The notes under the pieces are model-generated. The model was not told the DNA's origin and did not search any database. It saw nothing but the letters and a program-made list of their open reading frames with translations. Positions 17,534 through 25,234 of a stretch of 64,000 bases of DNA are shown piece after piece. Where the stretch lies: assembly GCA_030656615.1 (NCBI GenBank), contig JAUSOY010000005.1, positions 104,909 through 168,908 on the forward strand. The letters are read 5' to 3'. The stretch is from Bacteroidales bacterium. Lineage in GTDB: Bacteria > Bacteroidota > Bacteroidia > Bacteroidales > TTA-H9. The position numbers and the translations under genes are program-made. The number at the start of each line of letters is the position of its first letter. The first letter of the stretch is position 1.

Positions 17534-18887
17534 AAACCAGAAAACTTTATTACTTATTTATCCTGCTAATCAACTCAGAAAGGGTTTTTTGGCTAACAGA
17601 GATACGAAATATCAGCCCTTGAGTCTGGGTATTATTGCCGCATTAACTCCACCAAACTGGAAGATTAAGATTATTGACGAAAATTTTCGGTCGTTTAAAT
17701 ATTATCCGGCGGATCTTGTTGGGCTTACCGCTTTTAGTTCTTCAGCTACCCGTGCTTATGAAATTGCAGCAATATACCGTGAAAAGGGAATTCCTACGGT
17801 AATTGGAGGAATACATGCCTCGATGGTTCCGGACGAAGCTATGCAATTTGTTGATTCAGTGGTTGTTGGTGAGGCCGAAAGTGTTTGGGGCCAATTAATC
17901 AGTGATGTAGAAAACGGATGCCTTCAGCCAAGGTATGATGGAAAACTTCTGGAAATGAGTTGTTCACCCCGCGCGCGTCGCGATTTGTTTCATCCGGGAT
18001 ATGTCTTTGGTTCCATTCAAACTACCAGAGGTTGCCCTTTTGATTGCAGTTTTTGTTCGGTGTCGAGTTTTAATGGCCGACATTATCGAATGCGTCCCAT
18101 CGATGAGGTTTTGGATGAACTGCAAGCCATGCCGCAACGGAATATTTTTTTTCTGGACGATAATATCGTCGGGACTTCTAAAGCCCATCAGGAAAGAGCG
18201 ATTGAACTATTTAGGAAAATAACGGAAAGAGGTATAAAAAAGGATTGGATATCACAGGCATCTCTAAATCTTTCCGATAATCCGGAAGTGTTGAAATGGG
18301 CGGCAAAAAGCGGATGCCGAATGATTTTCATCGGTGTAGAAACTGAACAGACCGACGGATTGATTGAATCGGATAAAAAAATCAATCTAAAAATGGGCGT
18401 CGATTCCTATGAAAGTGTTTTTAAGGAAATGCACCGTCATGGTATTGCTGCCATTGCCGGATTTATGTTTGGGTGGGATACCGATACACCCGAACGTATC
18501 CAGCAACGGGTAAACTATATCAAAAAAAGTAGCGCTGACAGCATTCAGTCAACGTTTGTAACGCCTTTGCCGGGTACGCGTTTATTTACAAAACTGGAGG
18601 ACCAAAATCGTATGATTTATAATAATTACCCGGCCGATTGGGAAAAATACGATTACGGTGATATGGTTTTTAAACCTGCTTTGATGGAACAATCTGAGTT
18701 TATGGAAGTCATGCAATCCGCTTTAGGTCAGATTTACGATCCGGGCTATCTTAAACGTAAATTTATCGGAAGCTGGTGGAATCTAAAGAGTTTTACAACG
18801 GCATACTGGTGTTATATGTCAAACTGGAACTACCGTAATATGTATATTCAGGATGGCAGGAAAGTGAAGAATATTTTTTTAGATTAA
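17526..18887 (+). CDS. B12-binding domain radical SAM protein (copy 2 of 3)
   Basis: Second tandem paralogue, 453 residues, with an ordinary ATG. The B12-binding N-terminus is like its neighbours (LLLIYPANQLRKGF, GGIHASMVPDEA). Radical SAM cysteines are 170, 174 and 177 in RGCPFDCSFCSV, followed by FNGRHYRMRPIDEVLDEL. FLDDNIVG and VTPLPGTRLF are conserved across the three copies. The 8-bp overlap with copy 1 indicates translational coupling. The copies are similar along their whole length but not nearly identical, which fits separate substrates or successive steps on one scaffold. Confidence 0.85.
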   Translation: MAENQKTLLLIYPANQLRKGFLANRDTKYQPLSLGIIAALTPPNWKIKIIDENFRSFKYYPADLVGLTAFSSSATRAYEIAAIYREKGIPTVIGGIHASMVPDEAMQFVDSVVVGEAESVWGQLISDVENGCLQPRYDGKLLEMSCSPRARRDLFHPGYVFGSIQTTRGCPFDCSFCSVSSFNGRHYRMRPIDEVLDELQAMPQRNIFFLDDNIVGTSKAHQERAIELFRKITERGIKKDWISQASLNLSDNPEVLKWAAKSGCRMIFIGVETEQTDGLIESDKKINLKMGVDSYESVFKEMHRHGIAAIAGFMFGWDTDTPERIQQRVNYIKKSSADSIQSTFVTPLPGTRLFTKLEDQNRMIYNNYPADWEKYDYGDMVFKPALMEQSEFMEVMQSALGQIYDPGYLKRKFIGSWWNLKSFTTAYWCYMSNWNYRNMYIQDGRKVKNIFLD

Positions 18888-18899
18888 GATTATAAATAA

Positions 18900-20270
18900 T
18901 TGAAAAAGAAAGTTTTACTGTTAGTTAATCCAGTAAATTCGTATCGACGAGGATTTGCCAATCATCGTACGTTTACTTTTCCACCAGTTGCTTTTGGTAT
19001 AATTGCAGCAAAGACACCAAATAATTGGAAAGTAAAGGTTCTGGATGAAAATTTTCAAAATTTCAGGTATCGGGATGCTGATCTAGTTGGAATAACATCT
19101 TTTACGGCAGCGGCTCCCAGAGCCTATGAAATTGCTTCTGTTTTCAGGGAAAGGGGAATTCCTGTTATTATGGGAGGGATTCATGCATCCATGGTTCCGG
19201 ATGAAGCTTTGTTGTACGTGGATACTGTAGTTATGGGAGAAGTGGAGGATATCTGGTTACAGATTATTTCTGATTTTGAAGCGGGAGGGATGCAAAGAAT
19301 CTATAAAGGAGGATTTGCCAATCTGGATAATCAACCAATGCCTTTTCACCACATTTATCATCCTGCGTATGCTATTCACGCTGTCCAGACATCACGCGGA
19401 TGTCCTTATCGATGCGATTTTTGCTCTGTTACGGCTTTTAATGGTCATAATTATCGTACCCGACCAATAAAAGATGTTTTAGACGAATTGGAGCTTATTC
19501 CTGGAAAAAATAAAAATATCATTTTTGTTGATGACAATATCCTTGGGGCTGGAAGCGAACAAATTGACAGAACGAAAAAGTTATTGGAGGGAATTATTGA
19601 AAGAAAGTTAAAACTTAATTGGTTTTCACAAACAACAATCGATATCGCCGAAAATGAAGATATACTTCGTTTGGCTCGTAAAAGTGGTTGTACTATGCTA
19701 TTATTGGGAATGGAAGCTGAAACAATGGAAGGTCTTGAATCAGTAAACAAAAAACTCAACCTTAAAAAGACTCCGGCGTATTACAAAAAAGCAATACGAA
19801 AAATCCATAAGCATAGAATTGGTTTAATGAGAACCTTTATTTTTGGACTTGAAACGGATTCGGTAAAAGATATTCAAAATCGATGTAATTACATTTTAAG
19901 ATCTTCCATTGATACGATTCAGGCTACAATATTAACCCCGTTACCCGGTACGGAATTATATCGACGACTGAATGATAACAACCGATTACTTGCTACCCAA
20001 TATCCTGAACAATGGAAATATTATCATTTTTCGGATGTCGTGTTTAATCATCCAAAAATGGAGAACAAAGAATTTGCTCAAATCATGAAACTTGTTTGGC
20101 AAAGGATGTATTCAAAGCCTAATTTATGGTTGCGTTTTCTTGGTAGCCTGTGGAACACGCGTTCACTTAAAGTAGCGGTAAGTGCATATTTAACCAATAA
20201 AACGTATGCAAAGGTATTTCTAGAAAAACCCATATGGTTTGGAGAGAATTCCAAAGAAAATCAAGTATAG
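18900..20270 (+). CDS. B12-binding domain radical SAM protein (copy 3 of 3)
   Basis: Third tandem paralogue, 456 residues, 12 bp after copy 2. Radical SAM cysteines are 168, 172 and 175 in RGCPYRCDFCSV; the B12 domain reads LLLVNPVNSYRRGF and GGIHASMVPDEA. Like copy 1 it starts with TTG followed by Lys codons, at the equivalent position of the protein. It is AT-richer than the other two copies. The end overlaps the convergent acyl-CoA ligase by 10 bp. The three genes probably form one transcript; no maturation partner is encoded beside them. Confidence 0.85.
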   Translation: MKKKVLLLVNPVNSYRRGFANHRTFTFPPVAFGIIAAKTPNNWKVKVLDENFQNFRYRDADLVGITSFTAAAPRAYEIASVFRERGIPVIMGGIHASMVPDEALLYVDTVVMGEVEDIWLQIISDFEAGGMQRIYKGGFANLDNQPMPFHHIYHPAYAIHAVQTSRGCPYRCDFCSVTAFNGHNYRTRPIKDVLDELELIPGKNKNIIFVDDNILGAGSEQIDRTKKLLEGIIERKLKLNWFSQTTIDIAENEDILRLARKSGCTMLLLGMEAETMEGLESVNKKLNLKKTPAYYKKAIRKIHKHRIGLMRTFIFGLETDSVKDIQNRCNYILRSSIDTIQATILTPLPGTELYRRLNDNNRLLATQYPEQWKYYHFSDVVFNHPKMENKEFAQIMKLVWQRMYSKPNLWLRFLGSLWNTRSLKVAVSAYLTNKTYAKVFLEKPIWFGENSKENQV

Positions 20271-22021
20271 AAAGAATCAAATATTTTCTGATACCGCACC
20301 ATTAATTGACGCCGTTTTATTTTCATACTGGGTGTAAGATCACCGTTTTCGATGGTCCATTCGTCCGGAACATAAGAATATCGTTGTATAGTTTCTGCTT
20401 CTTTTACGGCCGGGCCATTTATAATGGAAATTTCTGAAGCCAGATGGGTTTTTACTTCTTTGTACTTCAGCATTACTTCCAGTGTGGATGGTTCCAGTTT
20501 GTTTTGCTTGCAATACTCCTGAAGATAATCAAGCGATGGAACGATGATGGCCGACAGGTAATTTTTATTTTCACCCGAAACCAATGCGTGTGTAACCGCA
20601 AACGATTGTTTTAGCCTTGCTTCAAGCCGTTCAGGAAAAACATAAACTCCGGAAGCAATTTTGAAAATATCTTTTTTTCGACCGGTAATTGTTAAAAATC
20701 CTTTTTCGTCAAGTTCTCCTAAATCGCCTGTGCTTAACCAACCGTCCTTATCTATTATTTCGGCAGTCCATTCGGGGTGTTTGTAATAGCCGGGCATTAC
20801 ATTGGGCCCTTTTACCAATACTTCGCCATCGGGGGCAATTTTTACAACAACATCAGCGATAACAGTACCAACACTGCCTGGCTTAACCGCATCTTCCGTA
20901 TTGTATGCAACTAAAGGAGCCGCTTCGGTTAGTCCGTAGCCTTCAAATACCGGGATGCGGGCAGCCCAGAAAATATTGAGCAAATGAGGCTGAAGCTTGG
21001 CACCACCGGCTATTATCTTAATCATATTTCCACCCATGGCCTCACGCCACTTAATGAAAACGAGTTTGTATGCGATATCCATTTGGAAACGATACCACCA
21101 ACTAAATTCCGTATTTAACCGATAACGACCAGCAAGATTCATGGCCCACTTGAAAATAATCCGTTTAATGCCTGTCATCGACATGCCTTTTTTGTATATT
21201 CCTTCGTATACTTTTTCGAGCAGTAGCGGTACAGTTACCAAAACATGCGGTTTAATATCCTTCATATTAGCAAGAATATTGGAAACACTTTCAGCATAAT
21301 ACTGCGACATCCCGAGGTATTGAACAATATAATTGACCATACGCTCATACGAATGCGATAAGGGAAGATAATTCAGATAAACATATTCTGGTTTCAGGCG
21401 TATGGTGAAAGCAGCTGCCAGAAAATTGCTGATATGATTTTCGTGGGTAAGCATGACCCCTTTGGGTACACTGGTAGTACCTGACGTATAAATAATGGAA
21501 GCTATATCGTTTTCTCCAACGGCCGATTTCAGAATTTCCAAACTCTTTTCATCCGGGTTTTCTTCTCCTTTTTTAATAAGCTCTTGATAATGAGTGGCTC
21601 CATGCATTTCATCAAAAACAAATACCGTGGAATTAATTCCCGACTGTTCGAGTACCAAACAGACCTTCTGATATAGAAATTTAGAAGATGCAAATATGAA
21701 TTTGGGCTCAACTTCCTTTATCACATACAATAAATCCTCGTCATTAATTGTAGGATAAACAGGTACATGCACGGCTCCTGTTTGTAAACAGCCCATATCT
21801 ACAAAATTCCATTCCGGACGGTTATTCGAAATGGTCATTACTTTATCCCCTTTGACAATCCCTAAATGCATCAGCCCGTAACTGACCAAATTTGAATACT
21901 TTACATAGTCTCGAGTGGAATAGCTTACCCATTTTCCGCTTTTTTTCCCACCAAAAATCACAGATTTATCGTGTCTTTCAATAAGATAGGGAAGTAAATC
22001 GAATAGTCGTTTAATACGCAT
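20261..22021 (-). CDS. Long-chain acyl-CoA ligase (AMP-binding)
   Basis: ATP-dependent fatty acid-CoA ligase of 586 residues, similar in length and layout to FadD15/FAA1-type enzymes of Bacteroidota. The adenylate-forming motifs are all seen: IIYTSGTTSVPKGVMLTH, then GYGLTEAAPLV, then STGDLGELDEKGFLTITGRKKD. The ATG at 22021 (MRIKRLFDLLPYL) is chosen; a TTG at 22051 is possible but adds nothing conserved. It activates free fatty acids for lipid synthesis or breakdown. The closeness to acyl-chain and radical SAM genes is suggestive but not proof of a shared pathway. Confidence 0.9.
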   Translation of the reverse strand: MRIKRLFDLLPYLIERHDKSVIFGGKKSGKWVSYSTRDYVKYSNLVSYGLMHLGIVKGDKVMTISNNRPEWNFVDMGCLQTGAVHVPVYPTINDEDLLYVIKEVEPKFIFASSKFLYQKVCLVLEQSGINSTVFVFDEMHGATHYQELIKKGEENPDEKSLEILKSAVGENDIASIIYTSGTTSVPKGVMLTHENHISNFLAAAFTIRLKPEYVYLNYLPLSHSYERMVNYIVQYLGMSQYYAESVSNILANMKDIKPHVLVTVPLLLEKVYEGIYKKGMSMTGIKRIIFKWAMNLAGRYRLNTEFSWWYRFQMDIAYKLVFIKWREAMGGNMIKIIAGGAKLQPHLLNIFWAARIPVFEGYGLTEAAPLVAYNTEDAVKPGSVGTVIADVVVKIAPDGEVLVKGPNVMPGYYKHPEWTAEIIDKDGWLSTGDLGELDEKGFLTITGRKKDIFKIASGVYVFPERLEARLKQSFAVTHALVSGENKNYLSAIIVPSLDYLQEYCKQNKLEPSTLEVMLKYKEVKTHLASEISIINGPAVKEAETIQRYSYVPDEWTIENGDLTPSMKIKRRQLMVRYQKIFDSFYT

Positions 22022-22127
22022 AATGAATTCGGTTTTTAACCATCTGGTCAAATTAGTACCGGCAAAACTAAGAAAAACTTTGATAAGAGGGTTTTAAATC
22101 AGATAACGACCGTTTGAAGTACAGTTT

Positions 22128-22934
22128 TTAAGACGTGAAAGCGAAGCATTTCTCTGCAAAATGTTTGATAATCAATAAACTGTCATCTGCGGCTTCTATA
22201 TAAGCCATATGGCCAACATCGCCCAGCATACTGAGTTCGCTGCGTTGTGGTAACATCGATTGCGCCAAAATTTTATCGTAGGGTATCCGATTGTCATGTC
22301 TTCCTGCAATAAATAAAATCGGAAAGGCAGACTCGGTAAGAACATCCAGGGCACCACGGCGGTTTTTCATTCCAAGCAAGGCAGCAATAACCGATTCACG
22401 ACTCATTTGTGAAGATGTTTTAACAAGGTTCGATATTTCTTTGGAATATTTTTCCTGATTATGCGGTGCAAAAAGGTCCGGGATGAACTGAGCGATAAAG
22501 CGGGTTTTATCTGCTTCAACCAAAGTGATGGTCCGATCGCGGTTTATTCGGGTTTCTTCATTATCTGGCAGGGCTGAAGAATGAAAAAGACCCAGCCCCA
22601 TCAACATTGATTCATTTTTCGCCGCAAAGGCCAGACTTACATAACCACCCATCGAATGACCAATGAGTACACATTTGTCGACATTCAGATGATTCAAAAC
22701 ATGCTTAACCACATCCGCCATTAATTCCATGGAATGTTCTTCAGCAATGCATTCGCTTAAGCCATGGCCGGGTAAATCGATGCAGATAATGCGGAAGTTT
22801 TTTGAAAGATCGTTTGAGATATTAGTCCATATACCAAGCGACTCCATAAAACCATGCAGAAGTACGATTGTTTTGCCTTCGCCCTGATCAGTAAAATGAA
22901 TTTTTTTGTTTTGATAATGGGTATATGTATCCAT
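22128..22934 (-). CDS. Alpha/beta hydrolase
   Basis: Alpha/beta-hydrolase fold protein of 268 residues. The nucleophile is Ser94 in IGHSMGGYVS, the oxyanion-hole run is LLHGFMES (about 25-32), and the acid and histidine are likely in AGRHDNRIPY and GDVGHMAYIE. All three catalytic residues are present. There is no signal peptide, so it is probably cytoplasmic. The family includes esterases, lactonases and haloperoxidase-like enzymes; the substrate cannot be told. It lies 107 bp upstream of the acyl-CoA ligase on the same strand and may be co-transcribed with it. Confidence 0.85.
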   Translation of the reverse strand: MDTYTHYQNKKIHFTDQGEGKTIVLLHGFMESLGIWTNISNDLSKNFRIICIDLPGHGLSECIAEEHSMELMADVVKHVLNHLNVDKCVLIGHSMGGYVSLAFAAKNESMLMGLGLFHSSALPDNEETRINRDRTITLVEADKTRFIAQFIPDLFAPHNQEKYSKEISNLVKTSSQMSRESVIAALLGMKNRRGALDVLTESAFPILFIAGRHDNRIPYDKILAQSMLPQRSELSMLGDVGHMAYIEAADDSLLIIKHFAEKCFAFTS

Positions 22935-23001
22935 GATGTTTTTATTGACAAAGGTACCAATTCCTCTGGCTTAAGGTGTAAATGCTAATTTTGAATTCTG
23001 G

Positions 23002-23030
23002 TTTGCATTGGTAATAAGCAAGTATATTTG
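23002..23030 (+). promoter_or_regulatory. Bacteroidota-type promoter of the DUF2079 gene
   Basis: TTTG at 23002-23005 and TATATTTG at 23023-23030 give both the -33 and -7 elements, 17 bp apart. The start codon lies 75 bp downstream. Confidence 0.6.
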
Positions 23031-23105
23031 TCTGGAAAAAGCAGGTGAGGTCATTTTTTTTCATGTTCCTGATTTGAGTCTGCTTGCATCAGTTTTAATA
23101 ATATC

Positions 23106-24593
23106 ATGAATAATTCAAAAAGCCGATTAATTGTTATTGTATCCGTAATTTCTTTATTTGCGGTTATTTATGGTTTAATTTCTCTGGTCAATCATTACAA
23201 TTTCAGAACCTATGCCCTCGATTTGGGGGCTTATACCAATGCCCTCTATGACTATATCCATTTTCAGTGGAATGATAGTACTGTTTTTAAAGAAACCGGA
23301 GAAAACCTGCTGGCCGATCATTTTGATCTTTACCTGATATTCTTCTCGCCTTTATCCTTGTTGTTCGGGACTTATACCTTATTGATCGTTCAGATTATAG
23401 CCATATTAGCGGGTGGCCTTGGTGTATATAAATACTTCAGTTTTAAACCAGAAACCAGATCAGTTGCCCTGATGGCTATGCTGTATTTTTATTTGTTTTT
23501 TGGTGTGTTTTCAGCCGTTTCTTTCGACTATCACAGCAATGTGGTGGCGGCCTCACTTTTACCCTGGTTTTTTTATTTTATCCAGTCACGAAAAATCTAC
23601 CATTCGGTTGTTTTGGCAGTTTTGATATTGGTGGCAAAGGAGAATGTGTCGCTTTGGATGAGTTTTATTTGCCTTGGTTTGTTGTTCCAGTATCGCAAGG
23701 ACATACTATTGCGTAAGGTATTGTTTTTCCTTTTTTTATTCAGCCTGTTTTATTTCGTTTGGATTACTTCGGTGATTATGCCAGCCATATCGAATGCCAA
23801 TGCATATCCCCACTTTCATTATTCGTGTTTGGGTAAAAATGGGGGAGAGGCGATGGTTTTTTTGATTACGCATCCTTTTCAGGCGGTAAAAATGCTTTTC
23901 ATTAATCATATTCAGCATCCGAATGCCGATTTTGTAAAGTTGGAGTTGCATGTCCTCCTAATAATTTCCGGAATTCCACTCCTGATTAAAAAACCACAGT
24001 TTTTGTTTATGATGATTCCGATATATTTCCAGAAACTTTTTCACGACAATTATTTGATGTGGGGAATTGATGGGCAATATAGCATAGAGTTTGCGCCATT
24101 GCTGGCGATAGGGGTATTTTCTGTAATCTCAGATTTTAAGGTGGAGAGTATTAAAAAGTGGTCGGCTGTGGCAGCGGTATTTTTAGCAATGGTAATCAGT
24201 ATTCGAGTGATGGATAATACGATAATGTTTACGAATAAATCAAAGATTCGTCTTTATCAGGCATCGCATTATTCCAGAAATTATCATGTGGCTGAAATTC
24301 ATAAAGTTCTTTCCGAAATTCCGCCATTGGCTGTCATTAGTGCTCAATCGCCTTTTCTTCCTCATTTATCTTTACGGCCGAGCATTTATCAGTTTCCAGT
24401 TATTAAAGATGCGGAATACATTTTGTTTTCACGCAAAGAAAATCCATATCCAATGGATACCGCAACGTTTAATGCAAAAGTCAGCGGTTTGTTAAATTCA
24501 CCCGAATGGATTATTCAATTCTCCAACGACCATTGTAGTTTATTACGCAAACGTGAGGACATAAAAAATCCGGAATCACACCAGATTAGGTGA
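23106..24593 (+). CDS. DUF2079 domain-containing membrane protein
   Basis: Polytopic membrane protein of 495 residues with about nine to eleven hydrophobic segments (first at about 8-27). The N-terminal block (FRTYALDLGAYTNALYDYIH, then FKETGENLLADHFDLYLIFFSP) is characteristic of DUF2079 proteins, which resemble GT-C glycosyltransferases in layout: an acidic pair in the first periplasmic loop and a soluble C-terminus. A role in sugar transfer at the membrane is possible but unproven. Its last codons form part of a terminator hairpin. Confidence 0.8.
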   Translation: MNNSKSRLIVIVSVISLFAVIYGLISLVNHYNFRTYALDLGAYTNALYDYIHFQWNDSTVFKETGENLLADHFDLYLIFFSPLSLLFGTYTLLIVQIIAILAGGLGVYKYFSFKPETRSVALMAMLYFYLFFGVFSAVSFDYHSNVVAASLLPWFFYFIQSRKIYHSVVLAVLILVAKENVSLWMSFICLGLLFQYRKDILLRKVLFFLFLFSLFYFVWITSVIMPAISNANAYPHFHYSCLGKNGGEAMVFLITHPFQAVKMLFINHIQHPNADFVKLELHVLLIISGIPLLIKKPQFLFMMIPIYFQKLFHDNYLMWGIDGQYSIEFAPLLAIGVFSVISDFKVESIKKWSAVAAVFLAMVISIRVMDNTIMFTNKSKIRLYQASHYSRNYHVAEIHKVLSEIPPLAVISAQSPFLPHLSLRPSIYQFPVIKDAEYILFSRKENPYPMDTATFNAKVSGLLNSPEWIIQFSNDHCSLLRKREDIKNPESHQIR

Positions 24594-24606
24594 TTCCGGA
24601 TTTTTT
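24563..24606. terminator. Bidirectional terminator overlapping a stop codon
   Basis: A 16-bp perfect stem (24563-24578 with 24591-24606) closes a 12-base loop. The TGA stop of the DUF2079 gene is the first triplet of the right arm, so the left arm is coding sequence. A- and T-runs at the two ends let it serve both the plus-strand gene and the convergent HMA gene that ends at 24616. Confidence 0.85.
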
Positions 24607-24615
24607 CAGGTATCA

Positions 24616-24987
24616 TCAATGTCCTATATAGTCCGGATCATCTGGTTTTTTGCAACATGCAGGAAGCTTTTCATAGGCTTTTTCATCGGCTGCTACATCA
24701 TCAGCATCATAGCCGGTTTTGCTGATGGCATCTTTGATTTTAGTAGCATCCGTTTTTTTAGGATTAAAACGAACACTAAATTCTTTTGTTTCAAGATTAA
24801 GCTCTGATTCATAGACGCCTTTTTCGTAGGCCATGGCCATTTCGAGGCGTTCTTTACACATTTCGCATTGAGCCGAAGTTTTAATGCTGATGGTTTCGCC
24901 TTTTTTGGCTTTTTGCTGCGCCAGAGCTTGGGTTCCGCTGCTTATCGCAATAAACAGAACAAGACTTGTAATTAGTAAACTTCTCAT
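24616..24987 (-). CDS. Exported heavy-metal-associated (HMA) domain protein
   Basis: Small exported metal-binding protein of 123 residues. A signal peptide (about 1-23, ending TQALAQ) precedes an HMA ferredoxin-like fold with the metal motif C41-E-M-C44; usual HMA motifs are CxxC with GM before them. A second cysteine pair sits near the C-terminus (LPACCKKPDDPDY). It is probably a periplasmic copper or other soft-metal chaperone. It follows a 76-residue HMA protein after 6 bp, in a run with a TonB receptor. Confidence 0.82.
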   Translation of the reverse strand: MRSLLITSLVLFIAISSGTQALAQQKAKKGETISIKTSAQCEMCKERLEMAMAYEKGVYESELNLETKEFSVRFNPKKTDATKIKDAISKTGYDADDVAADEKAYEKLPACCKKPDDPDYIGH

Positions 24988-24993
24988 ATATAA

Positions 24994-25224
24994 TTAATTT
25001 ATTTCACAGGAAGAATTATTTTGAAATAGTCCGATACGACTGAGCGTGTTCATGAATGTTTCACGCATATCATTATCGTTTTCATATTCGATTTCTAAAT
25101 GAGATAAAGTAAAATCGATTTCTATGCTTTTTACACCAGTGATCCGACGCAGTTCTGTTTTAATACTGTTTGCGCAGCGTCTGCAGTATTTGCGGTTCAG
25201 GTCTATTTTGAAAGTTCTGTTCAT
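24994..25224 (-). CDS. Small cytoplasmic HMA-like metal-binding protein
   Basis: Protein of 76 residues starting at the ATG at 25224 (MNRTFKIDLNRKYC), 10 bp after the TonB receptor stop. A longer frame from 25338 would run back into the receptor gene and lacks homology-like features. The motif C14-R-R-C17 sits at the usual HMA position, followed by ITGVKSIEIDFTLSHLEIEY, which matches the HMA beta-alpha-beta pattern. There is no signal peptide. It could hand metal to an efflux ATPase encoded elsewhere. Confidence 0.72.
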   Translation of the reverse strand: MNRTFKIDLNRKYCRRCANSIKTELRRITGVKSIEIDFTLSHLEIEYENDNDMRETFMNTLSRIGLFQNNSSCEIN

Positions 25225-25234
25225 AAAGTAGCAA

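Noticed and set aside
13870..22934. KASIII, SDR, AMP-ligase and alpha/beta hydrolase together resemble the OleABCD long-chain olefin set.
   Set aside because: The KASIII lies beside an ACP and has the FabH triad, the SDR is a 244-residue FabG-like protein and not the longer OleD type, the ligase has the FadD15/FAA1 layout, and the genes are in two separate units with the radical SAM triplet between them.
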